This document shows, piece by piece, positions 59,975 to 64,000 of a stretch of DNA of 64,000 nt. Position 1 is the first letter of the stretch. Each line of letters opens with the position of its first letter. The stretch covers positions 1,426,001 through 1,490,000 of the forward strand of contig NZ_CP028271.1 in NCBI RefSeq assembly GCF_009914055.1. The letters run 5' to 3'. This DNA is from Mixta intestinalis. GTDB lineage: Bacteria > Pseudomonadota > Gammaproteobacteria > Enterobacterales > Enterobacteriaceae. The notes beneath the pieces were generated by a model. It had not been told where the DNA came from. It did no database searches and worked only from the letters and a program-made list of their open reading frames with translations. The position numbers and the translations under genes were made by a program.

Positions 59975-61603
59975 ATGCTAAAAATTTTATCCAGGCTGTT
60001 GTCCGGCTGTCTGCTGCTCGGTACGGCGGCCCACGCTGCACCGCCAGAAGATATTCGTAACGGCGGCTTCGTCTACTGTGTCAGCGGCGTCATGAATACC
60101 TTCAATCCGCAGCTTGCCAGCAGCGGCCTGGTGGTTGATACGCTCTCCGCGCAGCTTTATGACCGCCTGCTGGATGTCGATCCCTATACCTATCGGCTGA
60201 TTCCTGAACTGGCGGAACGCTGGGAAACGCTGGATAACGGCGCGACTTACCGCTTTCACCTGCGCCATCGCGTTCCCTTCCAGAAAACCGCCTGGTTTAC
60301 GCCCAGCCGCACCATGAATGCTGATGATGTGGTTTTCAGCTTCGCCCGTATTTTTGATCGCCATCATCCCTGGCACGATATTAATGGCGGCAGCTACCCC
60401 TACTTTGACAGCCTGCAATATGCCGATGCGGTAAAGAGCGTTAAAAAGATTAATAACGACACCGTTGAGATCCGCCTGAAAAGCCCGGACGCCTCCTTTT
60501 TGTGGCATCTGGCGACGCACTACGCACCGGTACTGTCAGCAGAATATGCACAGCAGCTGGCGGCACGCGATCGTCAGGAAGTACTGGATCGGCAGCCGGT
60601 CGGCACCGGCCCGTTTATGCTGAACGAATATCGCGCTGGCCAGTATGTTCGCCTGGCGCGTAATCCCGACTACTGGAAAGGTTTGCCGCGCATGCCGCAG
60701 GTAGTCATCGATATGGGCGCAGGCGGCACCGGCAGATTATCGAAACTGTTGACCGGCGAGTGCGATGTGCTGGCCTATCCGGCAGCCAGTCAGCTGACTA
60801 TTTTGCGCGATGACCCGCGCCTGCGACTGACGCTGCGTCCCGGTATGAACATCGCTTACCTGGCGTTTAATACCCGCAAAGCGCCGCTCGATCGCGTTGA
60901 GGTACGTCAGGCGCTGGCGCTGGCGATCAATAACGAACGTCTGATGGAATCAATTTATTACGGCACGGCGGAAACCGCAGCGTCGGTGCTGCCACGCGCC
61001 TCCTGGGCCTATGACAACGCCGCGCGTATTACCGAATACAATCCGGATAAAGCGCGGGAGCAGCTGAAAAAACTGGGGCTGGAAAAAATGGAACTGACCC
61101 TGTGGGTGCCCTCCGCCTCACAGTCCTGGAATCCCAGCCCGCTTAAAACCGCCGAACTGATTCAGGCCGATCTGGCGCAGGTGGGCGTACGCGTAACCAT
61201 TGTGTCGGTGGAAGGCCGCTTTCAGGAAGCGCGTTTAATGGAGATGAATCACGATCTGACGCTGACCGGCTGGGCCACCGACAGTAACGATCCGGACAGT
61301 TTTTTCCGCCCGCTGCTCAGCTGCGCTGCGATTAATTCTCAGACTAACTACGCGCACTGGTGCAATACTGAATTTGATACTGAGCTGCAACAGGCGCTGC
61401 TGTCACAACAGCTGGCAGCACGCATCGAGCGTTACGATCGGGCCCAGCAGATCCTGGCTCGTGAACTTCCTGTGTTGCCGCTGGCCTCTTCACTGCGCCT
61501 GCAGGCCTACCGGCACGATATCCAGGGTCTGGTGTTAAGCCCGTTTGGCAATGCATCTTTTGCCGGGGTGCATCGCGATAACGGCGAGGAGTCAAAACCG
61601 TGA
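59975..61603 (+). CDS. sapA: SapA periplasmic peptide-binding protein
   Basis: 542-residue SBP family 5 protein with signal peptide (MLKILSRLLSGCLLLGTAAHA). GGFVYCVSGVMNTFNPQLASSG (in part) starts the mature protein; GTGPFMLNEYRAGQYVRLARNPDYW, in part, is the family core. It binds antimicrobial peptides or related ligands and, in some species, haem for the Sap ABC system. First gene of sapABCD, overlapping sapB by GTGA. Confidence 0.95.
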   Translation: MLKILSRLLSGCLLLGTAAHAAPPEDIRNGGFVYCVSGVMNTFNPQLASSGLVVDTLSAQLYDRLLDVDPYTYRLIPELAERWETLDNGATYRFHLRHRVPFQKTAWFTPSRTMNADDVVFSFARIFDRHHPWHDINGGSYPYFDSLQYADAVKSVKKINNDTVEIRLKSPDASFLWHLATHYAPVLSAEYAQQLAARDRQEVLDRQPVGTGPFMLNEYRAGQYVRLARNPDYWKGLPRMPQVVIDMGAGGTGRLSKLLTGECDVLAYPAASQLTILRDDPRLRLTLRPGMNIAYLAFNTRKAPLDRVEVRQALALAINNERLMESIYYGTAETAASVLPRASWAYDNAARITEYNPDKAREQLKKLGLEKMELTLWVPSASQSWNPSPLKTAELIQADLAQVGVRVTIVSVEGRFQEARLMEMNHDLTLTGWATDSNDPDSFFRPLLSCAAINSQTNYAHWCNTEFDTELQQALLSQQLAARIERYDRAQQILARELPVLPLASSLRLQAYRHDIQGLVLSPFGNASFAGVHRDNGEESKP

Positions 61604-62565
61604 TTATCTATACGCTGCGTCGCCTGGTTCTGCTGCTGGTTACGCTGATTATGCTGACGCTGGTGGCCTTCAGCCTGAGCTATTTTACTCCGCATGCGCC
61701 GTTGCAGGGTGCCTCCCTGCTGGATGCCTGGTGGTTCTGGTTTGATGGCGTGCTGCATCTTGATTTTGGCGTTTCCAGCATTAACGGCCAGTCGATCAAC
61801 CTGCAACTGCGTGATGTATTTCCGGCCACGCTGGAACTCTGTATTCTGGCGTTCGCGCTGGCGCTGCTGTTAGGCATTCCGCTAGGTATTATTGCGGGCG
61901 TGACGCGCAATAAGTGGCAGGATCGCGCCATTGGTGCCTTCTCTCTGCTCGGTTTTTCCATGCCGGTCTTCTGGCTGGCGCTGCTGCTGACGCTGTTTTT
62001 CTCGCTCAACCTCGGCTGGTTGCCGGTCAGCGGTCGTATCGATCTGCTTTATCAGCTTAAGTCGGTAACCGGTTTTGCGCTGGTTGACGCGCTGCTCAGC
62101 GACTCCCCGTGGCGCAATGAGATGATTGTCAGCGTGATAATGCATATGATCCTGCCGGTCACCGTGCTGGCGGTCGGCCCCACTACCGAGATTATCCGCC
62201 TGCTGCGCAACAGCACCAGCGATGTGATCGATAAAAACTATGTTAAAGCTGCCGCTACGCGCGGTCTGTCGCGTTTTACGGTCATTCGTCGTCACGTTCT
62301 GCATAATGCGCTGCCGCCGGTAATTCCACGTCTTGGCCTGCAATTTTCCACCATGCTGACGCTGGCGATGATCACTGAAGTGGTGTTCAGTTGGCCAGGT
62401 CTGGGCCGCTGGCTGATTAACGCCATCCGCCAGCAGGATTACGCGGCGATCTCCGCTGGCGTGATGGTGGTCGGCAGCCTGGTGATCGTCGTCAATATAA
62501 TATCCGATATTCTGGGCGCGATAATGTCCCCGCTGAAACATAAGGAATGGTATGCCCTCCGATAA
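61600..62565 (+). CDS. sapB: SapB ABC permease
   Basis: 321 residues (as in E. coli), six membrane helices, DppB-like. The EAA-type loop is AAATRGLSRFTVIRRHVLHNA (in part). Start codon GTG at 61600, within the sapA stop (GTGA), so translation is coupled. Forms the inner-membrane channel with SapC. Confidence 0.95.
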   Translation: MIIYTLRRLVLLLVTLIMLTLVAFSLSYFTPHAPLQGASLLDAWWFWFDGVLHLDFGVSSINGQSINLQLRDVFPATLELCILAFALALLLGIPLGIIAGVTRNKWQDRAIGAFSLLGFSMPVFWLALLLTLFFSLNLGWLPVSGRIDLLYQLKSVTGFALVDALLSDSPWRNEMIVSVIMHMILPVTVLAVGPTTEIIRLLRNSTSDVIDKNYVKAAATRGLSRFTVIRRHVLHNALPPVIPRLGLQFSTMLTLAMITEVVFSWPGLGRWLINAIRQQDYAAISAGVMVVGSLVIVVNIISDILGAIMSPLKHKEWYALR

Positions 62566-63442
62566 TATCTACGCCGAGAAGCGGCTACCCAGTCCCTTTC
62601 GCTATACCTGGCGTCTGTTTTATCACGATACCAGCGCAATGGTCGGCTTCTACGGTTTTATCGCCCTGCTGCTGCTTTGCCTGTTCGGCGGCTGGCTGGC
62701 TCCTTATGGCCTGGATCAGCAGTTCCTCGGCTATCAGCTGCTACCGCCCTCCTGGTCGCGCTATGGCGACGTCTCTTTTTTCCTCGGAACCGACGATCTG
62801 GGGCGCGATGTGCTGAGCCGTCTGCTGAGCGGCACGGCGCCGACCGTCGGTTCCGCTCTGCTGGTGACGCTGGCGGCGGGGCTGTGCGCAGTGGTGCTCG
62901 GCGTGCTGGCAGGTATTACGCACGGCCTGCGTTCGGCGGTGATGAATCATATTCTCGATACGCTGCTGTCGATCCCTTCGCTGCTGCTGGCGATCGTGGT
63001 GGTGGCTTTTATCGGTCCACGGCTGGAACATGCGCTGCTGGCGGTCTGGCTGGCGCTGTTGCCGCGGCTGGTACGCGCCATTTATACCGCCGTACACGAT
63101 GAGCTGGAAAAAGATTATATCGTTGCGGCACGGCTGGACGGTGCCAGCAACGCGGGCATTCTGCGCTACGCAATTCTGCCGAATATTCTGCCACTGCTGG
63201 TCAGCGAATTTACCCGTGCGCTGTCAATGGCGATTCTCGATATCGCCGCGCTGGGCTTTCTCGATCTCGGTGCACAGCTGCCCTCGCCGGAATGGGGCGC
63301 GATGCTGGGCGACGCGCTCGAACTGATCTACGTGGCGCCCTGGACAGTGATGCTACCCGGCGCGGCAATTATGCTGAGCGTATTAATTATCAACCTGTTG
63401 GGCGACGGGATTCGCCGCGCCATTGTGGCAGGAGTGGAATAA
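62552..63442 (+). CDS. sapC: SapC ABC permease
   Basis: 296 residues, DppC-like. N-terminal cytoplasmic stretch and helix, then the loop LGTDDLGRDVLSRLLSG typical of this group and the EAA region VAARLDGASNAGILRYAILPN (in part). It overlaps sapB by 14 nt and sapD by 1 nt (TAATG). Confidence 0.95.
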   Translation: MPSDNIYAEKRLPSPFRYTWRLFYHDTSAMVGFYGFIALLLLCLFGGWLAPYGLDQQFLGYQLLPPSWSRYGDVSFFLGTDDLGRDVLSRLLSGTAPTVGSALLVTLAAGLCAVVLGVLAGITHGLRSAVMNHILDTLLSIPSLLLAIVVVAFIGPRLEHALLAVWLALLPRLVRAIYTAVHDELEKDYIVAARLDGASNAGILRYAILPNILPLLVSEFTRALSMAILDIAALGFLDLGAQLPSPEWGAMLGDALELIYVAPWTVMLPGAAIMLSVLIINLLGDGIRRAIVAGVE

Positions 63443-64000
63443 TGCCGTTACTCGATATTCGTAACCTTACCATTGAGTTTATGACCGCCGACGGCCCGGT
63501 TAAGGCGGTCGATCGCGTTAACCTGACGCTGAATGAAGGTGAAATTCGCGGTTTGGTGGGGGAGTCTGGCTCTGGTAAAAGCTTGATTGCTAAAGCGATC
63601 TGCGGCGTGACCAAAGATAACTGGCGCGTCAGCGCCGATCGGATGCGCTTCGATGATATCGATCTGCTGCGCCTGTCGCCGCGTGAGCGCCGCCGTATCG
63701 TCGGTCATAACGTATCGATGATTTTTCAGGAGCCGCAATCCTGCCTCGATCCCTCCGAAAGCATCGGGCGTCAGCTGATTCAGGCGATACCCGGCTGGAC
63801 CTGGAAGGGACGCTGGTATCAACGCTTTCGCTGGCGTCACGCGCGCGCAGTGGAACTGCTGCATCGCGTGGGCATTAAAGATCATAAAGATATCATGCGC
63901 AGCTATCCCTATGAGCTGACCGAAGGGGAATGTCAGAAGGTGATGATCGCCATTGCGCTGGCGAACCAGCCGCGCCTGCTGATTGCCGATGAGCCAACTA
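63442..64000 (+). CDS. sapD: SapD ABC ATPase (3' end outside window)
   Basis: The first 186 residues are present. Walker A GESGSGKSLIAK, Q-loop SMIFQEPQSCLDP, the degenerate signature LTEGECQKVMIA in place of LSGGQ, and the beginning of Walker B LLIADEPT at the window edge. E. coli SapD has 330 residues. SapD also supports Trk potassium uptake in E. coli. ATG at 63442 shares its A with the sapC stop. Confidence 0.94.
   Translation, partial: MPLLDIRNLTIEFMTADGPVKAVDRVNLTLNEGEIRGLVGESGSGKSLIAKAICGVTKDNWRVSADRMRFDDIDLLRLSPRERRRIVGHNVSMIFQEPQSCLDPSESIGRQLIQAIPGWTWKGRWYQRFRWRHARAVELLHRVGIKDHKDIMRSYPYELTEGECQKVMIAIALANQPRLLIADEPT

Noticed and set aside
1..64000. CRISPR arrays, tRNA or rRNA genes, complete insertion sequences
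   Set aside because: I saw no regular short repeats with spacers, no cloverleaf I could support and no transposase.

Overview
The window looks like chromosomal DNA of an enterobacterium, most likely of the Erwiniaceae (Pantoea/Mixta/Erwinia type). This rests on gene order and protein similarity recalled from Escherichia coli, not on any search. Most genes are near-full-length orthologues of the E. coli terminus-proximal block (smrA, fnr, uspE, pntAB, ydgH, ydgI, rstAB, asr-ydgU-ydgD, hrpA, azoR, ydbL-ynbE-ydbH, ldhA, ydbJ, ttcA, fnrS, zntB, mppA, ycjG, tpx, tyrR, ycjFX, psp, sap). Several E. coli neighbours (ogt, folM, ydgC, hslJ, mpaA, pspE) are absent.

Layout. 0-10 kb: 3' end of sotB, then a complete L-rhamnose locus. 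rhaBADM faces left, rhaSR faces right, the transporter rhaT is convergent with rhaR, and a frameshifted aldA (lactaldehyde dehydrogenase) follows. The rhaB-rhaS gap still shows readable RhaS, RhaR and CRP sites. 10-18 kb: an accessory stretch with a chemoreceptor (with a flagellar-sigma promoter), a type-B carboxylesterase, an HglS-type 2-oxoadipate dioxygenase, an aromatic-acid-type MFS transporter and a divergent LysR regulator, then smrA. 18-32 kb: fnr, uspE, pntAB, ydgH, ydgI, a small unknown gene, rstAB, an M32 carboxypeptidase, asr with an RstA box, the 26-residue ydgU and the protease ydgD. 32-42 kb: hrpA, azoR, the envelope lipid-transport genes ydbL-ynbE-ydbH (ydbH frameshifted), ldhA, ydbJ.

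42-44.4 kb is an AT-richer remnant between ydbJ and ttcA. It holds a frameshifted beta-helix protein with a run of seven G/C and the 3' end of a Rac-type integrase beside ttcA, the gene Rac uses as attachment site in E. coli. 44.4-57.9 kb returns to conserved genes, with two indels in mppA. The phage-shock genes (pspABCD, divergent pspF, sigma-54 promoter) lead to an insertion between pspF and sapA that carries an acyltransferase, a periplasmic hydroxyisourate hydrolase and a RyhB small RNA. The window ends inside sapD.

Two small RNAs are recognisable from conserved sequence: FnrS (45632-45752, FNR box about 42 bp upstream) and RyhB (59687-59778, two Fur-box-like palindromes). Both global regulatory themes are local: fnr and its target FnrS, and rstAB and its target asr, lie in the same window.

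Four otherwise well-conserved coding regions (aldA, ydbH, the beta-helix gene, mppA) are broken by 1-2 nt indels, five in all. Either these are recent inactivations or slippage, or the underlying sequence has a residual indel error rate. The sequence alone cannot separate the two.
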